The position numbers and the translations under genes were made by a program. The notes under the pieces are model-generated. The model saw nothing but the letters and a program-made list of their open reading frames with translations. It had not been told where the DNA came from and did not search any database. DNA of 64,000 nucleotides from assembly GCA_013127575.1 (NCBI GenBank), contig CP053418.1:3224001-3288000 (forward strand), written 5' to 3'. Positions 32,775 to 42,924 of the stretch are shown here, piece by piece (the stretch's first letter is position 1; the number at the start of each line of letters is the position of its first letter). The DNA is from Ramlibacter terrae. Lineage in GTDB: Bacteria; Pseudomonadota; Gammaproteobacteria; Burkholderiales; Burkholderiaceae_C.

Positions 32775-33744
32775 TCAGTCGACCTTGATGTTCGCCGCCT
32801 TCACCACGCGCGCCCACTTCTCCACTTCGGCCTTCTGGAACGCGCCGAGTTCCGCCGGCGTCATGCCGCCCGGCTCGATGCCCTGCGCCACCAGTTGCGC
32901 CTTCATTGCCGGGTCGTTGATCGCCTTGATCAGCTCGCCCGACAACCTGTCGACGATCGGCTTGGGCACGCCGGCCGGCGCGAACACCGCCTGCCACGAG
33001 ACCACGCTGAAGCCGGGCATCGTCTCCGAGATGGCGGGGATCTCGGGCAGCATCGAGGCGCGCTTCTCGGACGTGACGCCGAGCGCGCGCAGCTTGCCCG
33101 CCTTGATGTGCGGCAGCGCCGGCGCGAGGTTCTCGAAGATGATCTCGGGCCCCTGGTTGCCCAGCAGCGCGTTGAGCGACTCGGCGCTGCTCTTGTAGGG
33201 CACGTGGACCATCTTGCCGCCGCTGGTCTGCTCGAAGAAGACGCCCGAGAGGTGCTGCGACGTGCCGTTGCCCGACGAGGCGTAGCTGACGGCGTCGGGC
33301 CTGGCCTTGATCGCCGCGATCACGTCCTGCACGCTCTTGTACGGGCTGTCGGCGCGCACCACCAGGATGTTGGGCATGGAGCCGATCATGGTGATCGGCT
33401 GGAAGTTCTTGATGGGGTCGTACGGCAGCTTGGTGTAGAGGCTCGCATTGATGGCATGGGAGCTGACCGTGCCGCCCTGGATCGTGTAGCCGTCCGGCGC
33501 GGCCTTGGCCGTGAAGTCGCTGCCAGGCCGCCGCCGGCGCCCGGCTTGTTCTCGACGACGAAGGTGGCGCCGAGCGCCGGGCCGGCCTTGGTGGTGATCA
33601 GCCGCGCCAGCACGTCGGTGGTGCCGCCGGGGCCGAAGGGCACGACGTAAGTGATGGGCTTGGCGGGCCGGGTGGCTGGGCACAGGCGCCGCCGGCGGCC
33701 GCGGCCGCGGCGAGTGCGGCCGCGAGGATGGTTCTGCGCTGCAT
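32775..33744 (-). CDS. Bug/TctC-type periplasmic receptor (1 of 10)
   Basis: Extracytoplasmic binding protein of the tripartite tricarboxylate transporter family. Bug proteins are two-lobed receptors that hold a carboxylate through bound waters between two loops, here VVPFGPGGTTDVLARL and ENKPGAGGGLGSDF. Signal peptide MQRRTILAAALAAAAAAG; Shine-Dalgarno AGGAGACA just upstream. Shifts near 33677 and 33523, both beside CCWGG. About 323 residues. No TctA or TctB gene is present; the MFS gene downstream is the only transporter beside it. Confidence 0.9.
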
Positions 33745-33842
33745 GCTGTCTCCTGTTCGTTCGTGGGGCACGGCGGCTCGCGCCGCGCGGCCAGCTTAGG
33801 AGAAGGCCGGACGCTTGAACATGGGGGCAGGCCCTGACGCGC

Positions 33843-34307
33843 TCAGCCCGGCGGCGCGGGAAAGCGCACCGGCTCCTTGCGCGCCGGCCGCACCACCACC
33901 GTGCCCGCGATCTTGTCGTGCCAGCCCTGCTTGCGGCGGTCGAACGCCACCCACAGGTAGCCCAGCCCCAGCGGCAGCAGCGAAACGAAGTAGGCGTAGC
34001 GCGCAGCACCGCCGGCCCTTGCGCAGCGGCGCGCCGGTGGTGGCGCCGACGATGCGCGCCGAGAAGATCATCTTGCCGGGCGTGGCGCCCTTGTAGATCC
34101 AGAAGGCCGGGATGGCAATGGCCGGCAGCACGACGTTGAACAGGATGTCGCCGCGGCTCTGGAAGCTGAAGCCGGCGCTGCCCGGCGCGGTGTAGGTGCC
34201 GTACAACGCCTTGGTGAACGGCGCGGCGACGGCCGCCTGCAGCAGCAGGTCGACGGGGCGGCGGCCGTGCGCGGCCAGAAGCCGACGTATTCGAGTTCTT
34301 GGTCCAT
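33843..34307 (-). CDS. RDD family membrane protein
   Basis: About 155-residue protein with the RDD signature: [17 protein letters not shown] (N-terminal R-x..D helix), [20 protein letters not shown] and [20 protein letters not shown]. Two or three helices expected. Shifts near 34250 and 34013 (the second repaired by CCAGG to KGQAVLRYAYF). The role of small RDD proteins is mostly unknown; some act as Na+/H+ antiporters. Divergent from the YciI gene. Confidence 0.82.
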
Positions 34308-34401
34308 GGTTCGGCCGCCAGTATGCTGGATGTCGATTCCGCGCCCGCTCCTTCGTCGTGGAAGCAGGAGCGCCATTGTTCCGGAACCCAAGGAGAACCC
34401 C

Positions 34402-34820
34402 ATGCGATTCATGATCCTCGTCAAGGCCACCCCCGACAGCGAAGCCGGCGTGATGCCCAGCGAACAGATGCTCACCGAGATGGGCCGCTTCAACGAAGAG
34501 CTGGCCAAGGCCGGCGTGATCGAGGCGGGCGAAGGGCTGCACCCGAGCTCGAAGGGCGCGCGCGTGCGCTTCTCCGGCAAGGACCGGACCGTGATCGACG
34601 GCCCGTTCGCCGAAACCAAGGAGCTGGTGGCCGGCTTCTGGATCTGGAAGTGCGCGTCGCTGCAGGAGGCGATCGACTGGGTCAAGCGCTGCCCCAACCC
34701 GATGCTGGCCGATTCCGAGATCGAGATCCGCCGGTGTTCAGCGCCGAGGATTTCGGCGACGCCCTCACGCCCGAACTGCGCGAGAACGAGGAGCGGCTGC
34801 GGTCGCGTCTGACAAGCTGA
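34402..34820 (+). CDS. YciI-like (DGPF) domain protein
   Basis: About 139-residue ferredoxin-fold protein with the YCII/DGPF pattern: MRFMILVKATPDSEAGVMPS, GEGLHPSSKGARVRFSGKD, the eponymous VIDGPFAETKELVAGFWIW and PNPMLADSEIEIRQVF. AAGGAG at 34390-34395 sets the start. One shift at 34731 is repaired by CCAGG. Family members are often paired with ECF sigma factors; none is present here, and the function is unknown. Confidence 0.88.
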
Positions 34821-34888
34821 GCTCCATCCCGCCTGCATCCCGATCCCGTGCGATGGGTACGCTGAGGCTCAGCAACCAAGGAAGTGCC

Positions 34889-35104
34889 ATGACGAACCCG
34901 GCCAGCCCCCAGCGCAACACCTCGGCGCAGGTGCCGACGCCGCCCCCGCACGCGGGGCGCACGCCGGGCGCCGGCGCGCGCGCCGAGAGGCCCGCCGAAG
35001 GCCGCAAGGTCAAGCAAGGCGACTCCTCGCAGGCCGGCCGCGGGGCCAAAGGCCCCTCCGCCTGCGATCACCTGCCGCAGGCGGCCCGCGACGCGACCGC
35101 CTGA
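34889..35104 (+). CDS. Small hydrophilic hypothetical protein
   Basis: 71 residues, rich in Pro, Ala, Gly and charged residues (MTNPASPQRNTSAQVPTP; AERPAEGRKVKQGD), probably disordered. AAGGAAG at 34878-34884 supports the ATG. No recognisable domain, signal peptide or membrane segment. Ends 7 bases from the Bug gene on the other strand. Confidence 0.5.
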   Translation: MTNPASPQRNTSAQVPTPPPHAGRTPGAGARAERPAEGRKVKQGDSSQAGRGAKGPSACDHLPQAARDATA

Positions 35105-35111
35105 AGCGGCG

Positions 35112-36092
35112 TCACTCGAATTTCACGTTGTTTTCACGGACGGTGGTGACGAAGCCGTCGTACTGCTTCCGGTGGAAGGCGCCGAACTCGGCCGGCGCCA
35201 TGCCGTAGCTCGAGAAGCCCTGCCCCACCAGCTGGTCGCGCACGTCCGGCCGCGCCAGCGCGGCGCGCAGGCCGGCGCTGAGCTTTTCCGTCACGTCCGG
35301 CGGCATGCCGGCCGGGCCGAAGAAGCCGGCCCACGGCGTGATGCTGAGCTTGCCGATGCCCAGTTCGGCCGCGGTCGGCACGTCCGGCATCAGCGGGCTG
35401 CGCTTGGGCAGCAGCGTCACCAGCGCCTTCGCCTTGCCTTCCTTCACCATCGCCGGCAGCAGCGTGCCGGTGGAGAAGATCATGTGGATCTGCCCGCTCG
35501 CCACGTCGATCAGCGCCGGCGCGTCGCCCTTGTAGCGCGCGTTCACCACCTTGACGTTGCGGGTGGACAGCAGCTGCAGCATCGCCAGCTCGGACGCGCT
35601 GTTGCTCGACGCCGAGCTGAACTTCGACGGGTTGGCGGCGACGTGGTCGAGGAACTCGTTGAGGTTCTTCACCGGCAACTGCGGGGCCACGGCCGGGAAC
35701 ATCGAGAACTCGCCGGCGGAGCTGATCGGCGTGAAGGCCTTGAACGGGTCGTACGGCGGGTTGGGGCGCAGCGAGGGCACGGCGACCATGGCGGTGTTGG
35801 TGCCCATCATGATCGTGTAGCCGTCGGGCGCCGCCTTGATCACTTCCTGCGCCGAGATGATGCCGTCGGCGCCGGGCTTGTTGTCGACGACGACCTGCTG
35901 GCCGAGTTCGGTGGCGAGGCCCTTGGCGATGATGCGCGTCATCACGTCGGCGGCGCCGCCGGGCGCGAAGCCGACGACGATGCGCACCGGCTTGGAGGGG
36001 AAGGCCTGCGCGTGCGCCGCGGGCAGTGCGCAGGCGATGCCGGCGGCGGCGAGCAGTTGCAGCGCGAGGCGCCGGTTTTTGGGGTCTTGCAT
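35112..36092 (-). CDS. Bug/TctC-type periplasmic receptor (2 of 10)
   Basis: Intact, 326 residues. Signal peptide to ALPAAHAQ, ligand loops VVGFAPGGAADVMTRI and DNKPGADGIISAQ. Preceded by CAGGAGACA. It is the last gene of the IclR-IlvD-FAD-aconitase X operon, 24 bases after the small aconitase-X subunit, which makes a carboxylate substrate of that pathway its likely ligand (inference). Confidence 0.93.
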   Translation of the reverse strand: MQDPKNRRLALQLLAAAGIACALPAAHAQAFPSKPVRIVVGFAPGGAADVMTRIIAKGLATELGQQVVVDNKPGADGIISAQEVIKAAPDGYTIMMGTNTAMVAVPSLRPNPPYDPFKAFTPISSAGEFSMFPAVAPQLPVKNLNEFLDHVAANPSKFSSASSNSASELAMLQLLSTRNVKVVNARYKGDAPALIDVASGQIHMIFSTGTLLPAMVKEGKAKALVTLLPKRSPLMPDVPTAAELGIGKLSITPWAGFFGPAGMPPDVTEKLSAGLRAALARPDVRDQLVGQGFSSYGMAPAEFGAFHRKQYDGFVTTVRENNVKFE

Positions 36093-36116
36093 CCTTGTTG
36101 TCTCCTGTCTTGGTGG

Positions 36117-36575
36117 TTATTTTCGGGTGATCGTCACGATGCCGGCATCGGCATCCACGCGAACCCAGTCGCCGGTGCGGATGACCGTCAGCGGGTCGAT
36201 GTCGAAGTCGGTCATGGCCGGCGAGTGGGTGACCACGGTGCCGAGCGCGACCTTGGTGGTCATCTGGTTGAACAGCCACGCGGCCGGCGCGGTGCCCATC
36301 ATCCGGGCCACGTGGAATTGCGCCGACCAGCCCGACGAGCCCTTGGCGCCCGGGAACACCAGCACCTTGCCGGCGAAGCTCTGGCCGCGCAGTTCGTGGC
36401 GCGTCTCGATGACGGTGCCGTTGCGCGGGTCGACGCCGCCCCAGCCGGAGATCGGCTCGGTGGTCACGAGCGCTTCGCCCTCGGCGACGCCGGGCACGAC
36501 CTTGCGGCCGCGGATCACGATGGTTTCGCCGGTGCGGGCGACGGCCTGCGCTTCGGCGTTGACGATGCTGTTCAT
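36117..36575 (-). CDS. Aconitase X swivel-domain subunit (DUF126)
   Basis: Small subunit of a two-part aconitase-X hydro-lyase, about 152 residues, intact. Start MNSIVNAEAQAV at 36575 overlaps the large-subunit stop by 4 bases. DUF126 features: TGETIVIRGRKVVPGVAEGE, EPISGWGGVDPRNGTVIE and GAKGSSGWSAQFH, with serine-containing loops expected at the active site. Characterised aconitase-X enzymes dehydrate cis-3-hydroxy-L-proline or mevalonate 5-phosphate; the substrate here is unknown. Confidence 0.88.
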   Translation of the reverse strand: MNSIVNAEAQAVARTGETIVIRGRKVVPGVAEGEALVTTEPISGWGGVDPRNGTVIETRHELRGQSFAGKVLVFPGAKGSSGWSAQFHVARMMGTAPAAWLFNQMTTKVALGTVVTHSPAMTDFDIDPLTVIRTGDWVRVDADAGIVTITRK

Positions 36576-37846
36576 GGCGCGCTCCAGCGGCCGCTGCAGG
36601 CCGCGTCGATGCATTGGGCGGTGGTGCCGAACCAGGCCTGCAGGCCCAGGATGGCGGGCAGGTAGTGGGCCTGCTTGGCGGAGTCGAGCGCCACGACCTT
36701 GGTGCCGGGCGGCACGGCGCGGCTCATCGCCGAGCAGCTGTCGGTCATGATCTTGCCGCCCGCGTCCTCGATGATCTGGTGTAGCCGTTGCGCGTGGCCA
36801 CTTCCTTGATGGCGCGCGGCGTGAAGATCCACAGCGCGCTGTTCTCGTGGACCTTGCGGCCTTCGATCAGCTGCGCCGCTTCCCAGATCTGCTCGATCGT
36901 GTAGTGCGGGCAGCCGAGCATCACGTAGTCGACGGCGGTCGGTGCCGTTGGCGTTGATGCGTTCCAGCGTGGCGGCGCGTTCGCGCGGGCCGTAGTGCCG
37001 CACTTCCAGCGGCTTGTTGCCGCCGTAGGCCTGTTCGGCCGTGTTCGCCTCGGGCGTCACGCCGACCCGGTGGAACATCTCCACCCCGCCCGACGAGGAC
37101 GCCGCCGCGCCGAAGTGCTTCATGCGCGGCAGGTTGGGCACGGCGCCGACGCCGGTGATCACCGGCACGCGCTCCTGCACCCAGTCGCCCATCCAGTAGC
37201 CGAACAGGCCCCAGTCCTCGACCGACTCCACCGGCATGTCCGGTGCACGCCGAGCGTGCCGCGCCGGCCTTCGTCGCGGTGGAAGCCCCAGTCGGGGATG
37301 CGCTGCGTCAGCATGGCGGCGCCGACGCTCTCGCGGCCTTCCGTGTTGGTGCGGCCGCCCAGCACGGAGTTGCAGTACACGACGGCCGACGATTCCATCC
37401 ACGCGCAGTGCTCGCCCCGCGTCGGCACGTTGCCCACGGTACGGCGTGCAGGTGTTGAGGATCTGCACACCGAGCCGCGCGGCCTCGGCTTCGCTCTTCT
37501 TGTAGTAGAAGCGGACCATCTCCTCGCTCACGCCCATCTCCACCGGGTGGTGCGGGTCGAAGCCGAGTTGCAGGTGCGAGCTGAACGCCTTCACCTTGGG
37601 GATCTGCACGACCTCCTGGCTGTCCAGGCTGAACTCGCTGAACACCGCGTCCATGCCGCCGCGCTCGAGCGCGAAGTCGCGCATGAAGGGCGTGGTGGCG
37701 GTGACGGTGCCGGTGACGTTGCGCGTCTCCACCAGCGCTTCGGCGCCGAGCGCCTCTCCGTAGCGGATCAGCAAGTCCATGGCCTTGGCGACGGCGGCGC
37801 CGTCGCGGCCGTCGGCCATCGCCTTTTCTGCGTCGGTCAGGCGCAT
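36572..37846 (-). CDS. Aconitase X catalytic subunit (DUF521)
   Basis: Large subunit, about 425 residues, start MRLTDAEKAMADGRDG. Cysteines suited to an Fe-S cluster stand in ILNTCTPY, VMLGCPHYT and MTDSCSAM; DUF521 features include GFDPHHPVEMGVSEEMVRFY, ESSAVVYCNSVLGGRTNTEG and GVGAVPNLPRMKHFGAAAS. Shifts near 37445 and 37240 are repaired by CCTGG (TPYLVGNVPTRGE; GVHLDMPVES); two others near 36950 and 36780. Overlaps the FAD oxidoreductase gene by 10 bases and its small subunit by 4. Confidence 0.88.
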   Translation of the reverse strand: MRLTDAEKAMADGRDGAAVAKAMDLLIRYGEALGAEALVETRNVTGTVTATTPFMRDFALERGGMDAVFSEFSLDSQEVVQIPKVKAFSSHLQLGFDPHHPVEMGVSEEMVRFYYKKSEAEAARLGVQILNTCTPYRGQRADAGRALRVDGIVGRRVLQLRAGRPHQHGRPRERRRRHADAAHPRLGLPPRRRPARHARRAPDMPVESVEDWGLFGYWMGDWVQERVPVITGVGAVPNLPRMKHFGAAASSSGGVEMFHRVGVTPEANTAEQAYGGNKPLEVRHYGPRERAATLERINANGTDRRRLRDARLPALHDRADLGSGAADRRPQGPREQRAVDLHAARHQGSGHAQRLHQIIEDAGGKIMTDSCSAMSRAVPPGTKVVALDSAKQAHYLPAILGLQAWFGTTAQCIDAACSGRWSAP

Positions 37847-39309
37847 GCCTGCGCTCCTTCCGTGGCCAGCGCCTCGGCTTCGGCTTGCGGGCGCAGGTAC
37901 ACGCCCTGCGCGACCAGCGCCTGCTGCAGTTGCGCGATGTCGACCGCGCGCGGCTCCACGCCGGCCTGCACGGCCAGCGCCGCGGCGACGCCGGCGGCCT
38001 GGCCCGTGATCCAGCACTGCGGGATCTCGCGCATGAAGCCGTGCGAGTTGCGGTCGCACGAGATGTGGCGGCCGCAGGCCAGCAGGCCGTCGAGCGTCTC
38101 GGGCACGAGCGCGCCATAGGGGATCGAGATGTTCGGGAACTTGGGCGAGACGGCGGGCGTGACGCCCACTTCGTCCGGCAGCGCCGTGCCTTCGGGCCAG
38201 CGGCTGCGCAGCACCGCGTCGACGCCCGTCAGGCGGCGCGCGTGGCGCACGCCGATCTGCGGCGCCGACAGCATCATGTAGGCGTTCTCGAACCCCGGCG
38301 CATGCGCGCGGTAGTACTCGGTGCGCGGCCATCGCGCGGTGCGACCGCACTTCGACGGCGGTGAGGTCGTCGACGTCGAGCGCCGAGTAGCCGGACTGGC
38401 GCGGGCCCATGAACAGCGCGACGTCGTTGCGCCAGGACACGAAGGGCCGCTCGAACAGGCCGCAGGCTTCGCGCCCGCCCGCCATGAAGGCCTTCCGCTT
38501 CTTCCTGCTGGCTGCGGAAGGCGATCCACTTGTCCATGTCGACGCCGCCGAACAGCCAGGAGGTGTTCATGCAGTGATGCACGTCGGCCTCTTCGATGTC
38601 ATTGACGTAGGCCGCGCCGGCCCGGGCGAAGATGTCGCCGTCGCCGGTGGCGTCGACGACGACCTTGGCGCGGATCGCCATGCGGCCTTCCTTGCTTTCG
38701 AAGGTGGCGCCGGCCACCTTGCCGTTCTCCATCAGCGGCATCGCGGCCCACGAGTGGTAGACCAGCTTCACGCCGCGCTCGATGACCAGTTCCTGCGACA
38801 ACAGCTTCAGGCGCTCCGGGTCGATCGTGGGCGACCGGTGACGACGCCGTGGTACGCCGCGGTGCGGAACGACCAGTGGTGCGCCTTGTCCTTGTCCTGC
38901 GAGCCCCAGTCTTCCGGATCGGGGCCGGCGACGGCGTCCGCGGGCAGGCGGTCGAACAGTTCCTCGGCGAAGCCGCGGATCACCAGCTTGCCTTCCCAGT
39001 CGGTCATGCGGTCGATCCAGATCACCAGGCCGCCGGTGGAGAGGCCGCCCGGTGGTTGTAGCGCTCCAGCAGCACGACGTCGGCGCCCTGCTTCGCAGCC
39101 GCAGCCGCAGCCGCGGTGCCCGAGGGCCCACCGCCGACGACCAGCACGTCGCATTCGCGGTAGACGGGGATGTCGCGGCCCGGCTCGTGCAGCGTGCCGA
39201 GTTGCGGGCGAGGCGGCTTGGCGTCACGTTCGAAGATGTCGGACTGCAGGATGCGCTCGTCGGTGCGCACCAGGCTCTGCATCTTGGGAAGGGTCTTCGG
39301 GTCGGTCAT
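37837..39309 (-). CDS. FAD-dependent oxidoreductase, FAD_oxidored family (A)
   Basis: About 492-residue flavoprotein with an N-terminal dinucleotide fold, DVLVVGGGPSGTAAAAAAAK, then HLGGLSTGGLVIWIDRM, VVVDATGDGDIFARAGAAYV and the C-terminal GLLACGRHISCDRNSHGFMR. Four shifts (39052, 38836, about 38500, 38335); the first two are repaired by CCTGG. FAD_oxidored proteins are annotated as fumarate reductase/succinate dehydrogenase-like or of unknown substrate. Two relatives lie at 54086 and 58467. Start overlaps the IlvD-like stop by 4 bases. Confidence 0.83.
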
Positions 39310-40999
39310 TGCTCGGTCTCGCGTGTGAGGACGGCGCCTTGCGCCGGGGGCCGACGTTGCGGCGGTAGATCTGCAGCCAGCCGCGGTCGAACATCGGCTT
39401 GGGCTGTTGCCATTCCGATCGACGTTGGGCGATCACGGCCTCGTCGACTTCGAGGTCGACGCGGCGGGCGTCGAGGTCGACGGTGACGGTGTCGCCGTCG
39501 TGGACCAGCGCGAGCGGTCCGCCGAGGGCAGCCTCGGGCGCCACTTCGGCGACGACCAGGCCCTTGCACACCAGGCCGGAAAGGTGGCCGTCGGTGAGCA
39601 TGGCCACCTGGTCGCCCATGCCGGCGCCGTCGATGGCGAACACCACGCGCGAGGCGCCGCCGCCCATCGCGGGGCCGCCGCAGGCGCCGGCGCCGCGCAT
39701 CACGATGACGGAGCCGGGCGCGATGGCTTTCTCGCGCAGCGCCTTGACGGCGGCGTCGGAGGTGTCGAAGCAGACGGCCGGGCCGGTGAAGCGGCGCACC
39801 TTGCGCTCGACGATGCCGGGCTTGGTGAGCGCGCCTTCGGGCGCGAGGTTGCCGCGCAGCAGCACGATGGCGGGCCGCGGCGCGACCGGGCGGTCGATGG
39901 AGCGGATCACTTCGGGGTTGCCGACCTGCACGTCGCGCAGGTTCTCCCAGACGGTGCCGCCGGTGACGGTGCGCGCGCCCGGGTCCAGCAGCGGAAGCAG
40001 TTGCCGCATCAGCCCACGGCAGCCGCCGGCCGATTCGAATTCTTCGATCAGGTGCTCGCCGATCGGGCGGAGGCCCGAGAGCACCGGCGTCTTCGGGCCC
40101 AGCGTCTCGAAGAGTCCGTAGACATCGACGCCGTTCTCGGCCTCGGTCGCCACGGCCTGCAGGTGCTTGACCGCGTTGAGCGAGCCGCCGATCGACAGCA
40201 CCGCGCGCACGGCGTTGGTGAAGGCGCCGGGCGAGAGGATGTCGCGCGGCTTTAGGTCGTCCCAGACCATCTGCACGATGCGGGCGCCGGCGGCCTTCGC
40301 GTCGGTGAACATCTTGTCGGACAGCGCTGCTACGGGTGCGCTGCCCGGCAAAGCCATGCCCAGCGCTTCGCAGACCACGTGCATCGTGTTGGCGGTGCCG
40401 AGCCCCGAGCACACGCCCGGCGTGCGGATCGCGCAGCGGCTCATGCCGACGACGTCTTCGGTGGACGTGCTGCCCAGCATCGCGTGCATCGAGTGGATGA
40501 ACACCTCCTCGATGTCGACGTGCTGCCCCTTGTACTCGCCGCTCGCCTGGTAGCCGCAGGGCACCATGATGGTCGGCACGTTCAGGCGCGCCGCCGCCAT
40601 CAACTGGCCGGGCACCGTCTTGTCGCACGAGGTCAGGCAGACCATGCCATCGAGCTGCGCGCCTTCCACGGCCACCTCGATGTCGTTGGTGACGAGGTCG
40701 CGCGCGGCCAGCATGTAGGCGCCGCGGGCGCCGGCGCCGGTGACGAAGTCGCTCGGCGCCGCGGTGCGGATCTCGAAGGGCACGCCGCCGGCCGCGCGGA
40801 TCGCTTCCTTCACGACCTTGGCGACCTGGTCGAGGTGGCTGTAGCAGGCCGCCAGTTCGGAGCTGCTGTTGACGACGGCGATCTTCGGCTTCTCGCAATC
40901 CTCTTCCGGGATGCCCATCGCCTGCCACTGGGCGTTGCGCACGGCCCAGAGGTAGGACCCGCGGGGGAAGTTGCTGCGCAGCTTGCGCGGTTCTGTCAT
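39306..40999 (-). CDS. IlvD/Edd-family dehydratase, divergent subgroup
   Basis: About 564-residue Fe-S dehydratase. Cluster and metal motifs LTSCDKTVPGQLMAAARL and TPGVCSGLGTANTM are present, with the lysine usually carbamylated. The C-terminal motif differs from housekeeping IlvD: RGAGACGGPAMGGGASR replaces the usual GPKGGPGMPEM, losing its glutamate, and TDGHLSG replaces TDGRFSG. Substrate is therefore probably a sugar acid or other 2,3-dihydroxy acid, not the branched-chain precursor (inference). One shift near 39346. Preceded by GAGGAGACA; 25 bases after the IclR gene. Confidence 0.85.
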
Positions 41000-41024
41000 G
41001 CGTTCTGTCTCCTCGGTGTGGGGG

Positions 41025-41835
41025 TCAGCGCGGCTGCGGCACGTGGCCGCCGATGTCGGCGGCCAGCGCCGGGGCCATGCGCAGCAATTGGGGAGCGACC
41101 ACTGGCGCAGGTGGTCCTCGGTGTAGACGAAGGCGGCGGTGCCGCAGTTGAGGGCCATCACGTCGCCGGTCGGTCCCACCAGCGGCACCGACACGGAGTT
41201 GATCTCGCGGTGGAACTCGCCGGCCGAGAGGCTGTAGCCGAGCGCGTCGGCGTCCGCCAGCGAGCGCCGCAGGCCAGGCTCGAGCGCGGCCCAGTCGCTG
41301 CCGCGCGTGAGGCGCAGCGACTCGATCAGCGCCTCGCGCTCCTGCTGCGGCATCGCCCACAGGTACGCGCGGCCGAGCGCGGAGTTGGCGATGGGCGCGC
41401 GGGAGCCGACGTCCAGGCGCGGCGCCAGCATGGTGCTGCGCGGGCGACAGGCTTCGACGATCACCATCTCCAGGCCATCCGGCACCGCCGGTAGACGGAG
41501 CCGCCGGCCGTCTCGGCCGGGGCCTGCATGTGCGGCCGCGCGACGGCGCGGACGTCGAGCCCGGCGGGGAACACGCGGGCGATCGACACCACGCCCGGGC
41601 CGAGCATGTAGCGGTCGCCTTCCGGCTCCTGCTGCATCAGGCCGAGCGTGACGAGCGTGGAGGCCAGCCGCGTGACGGTCGGCCGCGGCACGCCGGTCAG
41701 GCGCGACAGTTCGGTGGAGGTCAGCGTGCGCCGCTCTTCGGAGAAGCAGCGCAGCACCGCGACGCCGCGTTCGAGCGCGCTCACCGTGTCGGGGCGCGAC
41801 TGGGCGTTGCCGCCGGCGTCTTCTGGAATCTGCAT
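41025..41835 (-). CDS. IclR-family transcriptional regulator (A)
   Basis: About 270 residues. Winged helix at the N-terminus (VSALERGVAVLRCFSEERRT, LTSTELSRLTGVPRPTVTRL) and effector domain (ALGRAYLWAMPQQEREALIE, INSVSVPLVGPTGDVMALNC). Shifts near 41490 (repaired by CCTGG to VYLAVPDGLEMV) and 41085. First gene of the leftward operon and divergent from the rightward one, with a 13-base inverted repeat between them; likely controls both. IclR effectors are usually small organic acids. Confidence 0.88.
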
Positions 41836-41872
41836 ATTGCATATTTTGGACGTCGCGCTCAAAATACGCAAT
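41836..41872. promoter_or_regulatory. Long inverted repeat, probable IclR operator
   Basis: Arms ATTGCATATTTTG (41836-41848) and CAAAATACGCAAT (41860-41872) match in 12 of 13 positions around an 11-base spacer. It is AT-rich against the background and lies between the divergent IclR and Bug genes, touching the IclR start codon. Expected site of autoregulation and control of both operons. Confidence 0.75.
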
Positions 41873-41918
41873 ACTTCAGGCCGGATCGATGGCCGAAAAC
41901 CTATCAGGAGACGAATAA

Positions 41919-42911
41919 ATGGCTGATTCGCGCATTTCCCGGCGCCACTTCGGCGTGTGGGCGGCTGGCGCCGCAATGGCATCGCCCCTTTCCGCTCTGG
42001 CGCAAGCCGCCTTCCCGCAACCCGGCCGGCCGATCCGCCTGCTGGTGGGCCGGCCGCCGGCGGCTCCCTCGACGGACAGGCACGCTCGCTGGCGCGCCGG
42101 CTCGCCGAGATCACGGGAGGCCGGTGGTCGTGGAGAACAAGCCCGGCGCCAGCATGATGCTGTCGGCCAGCGAGGTCATGCGGGCCAACCCCGATGGCTA
42201 CACGCTGCTCTACGCGCCGTCGTCGCTGTTCGCGCAGAACCCGCACACGCTCTCCAGCGTGCCCTACGACTCGTTCCGTGACTTCACGCCGATCACCATG
42301 GCCGCGCGCGGACCGCTGGTGCTCACGGTGCACAGCTCGCTGCCGGTGCAGACCGCCAAGGACCTCGTCACCGGGCCAAGGCCAACCCCGGCAAGCTGAA
42401 CATGGCATCTTTCGGCACCGGCACGTCGTCGCACATCTATGCGCTTGCCTTCGCCAAGACGGCCGGCATCGAAGTGACGCACGTGCCCTACAAGGGCACG
42501 GCCGAAGCCGCCCGCGACTTGCTGGAAGGCCGCGTGCAGGCCTACTTCGACGCCGCGCCCACGGCGATTTCCAACACCGCCACCGGCCGCATCCGCATGG
42601 TCGGCGTGGCCTCGCCCAAGCGCATGCCCGCCGCGCCCGACGTGCCGACCTTCACCGAGCAGGGCATTCCCGGCATGGACCTCACGAGCTGGATCTCCAT
42701 CGTGGGTCCGGCCAAGATGCCGGCCGAGATCGTGGCGCGCCTGAACGCGCTGCTGGTGCAGACGCTGAATTCACCCGACGTGAAGGAGTTCTACGCCCGC
42801 GGCGCGTGGGAAACCTCGCCGTCCACCCCCGCCGAACTCACGCAGGAAATGCGCGTGGCCTACGACCGCTGGGGCGCGATGGTCAAGCAGATCGGTTTCG
42901 AGAAGCAGTAA
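41919..42911 (+). CDS. Bug/TctC-type periplasmic receptor (3 of 10)
   Basis: About 332 residues with an unusual RR-containing leader (SRISRRHFGVWAAGAAMA), possibly a Tat signal. Ligand loops: LLVGLAAGGSLDGQARS and VVVENKPGASMMLSA; the first lacks the common PGG. Shifts near 42052, 42118 and 42373; the outer two are repaired by CCTGG. Follows CAGGAGACG. First gene of the rightward operon opposite the IclR gene. Confidence 0.87.
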
Positions 42912-42924
42912 AGGAAGCGACGAC

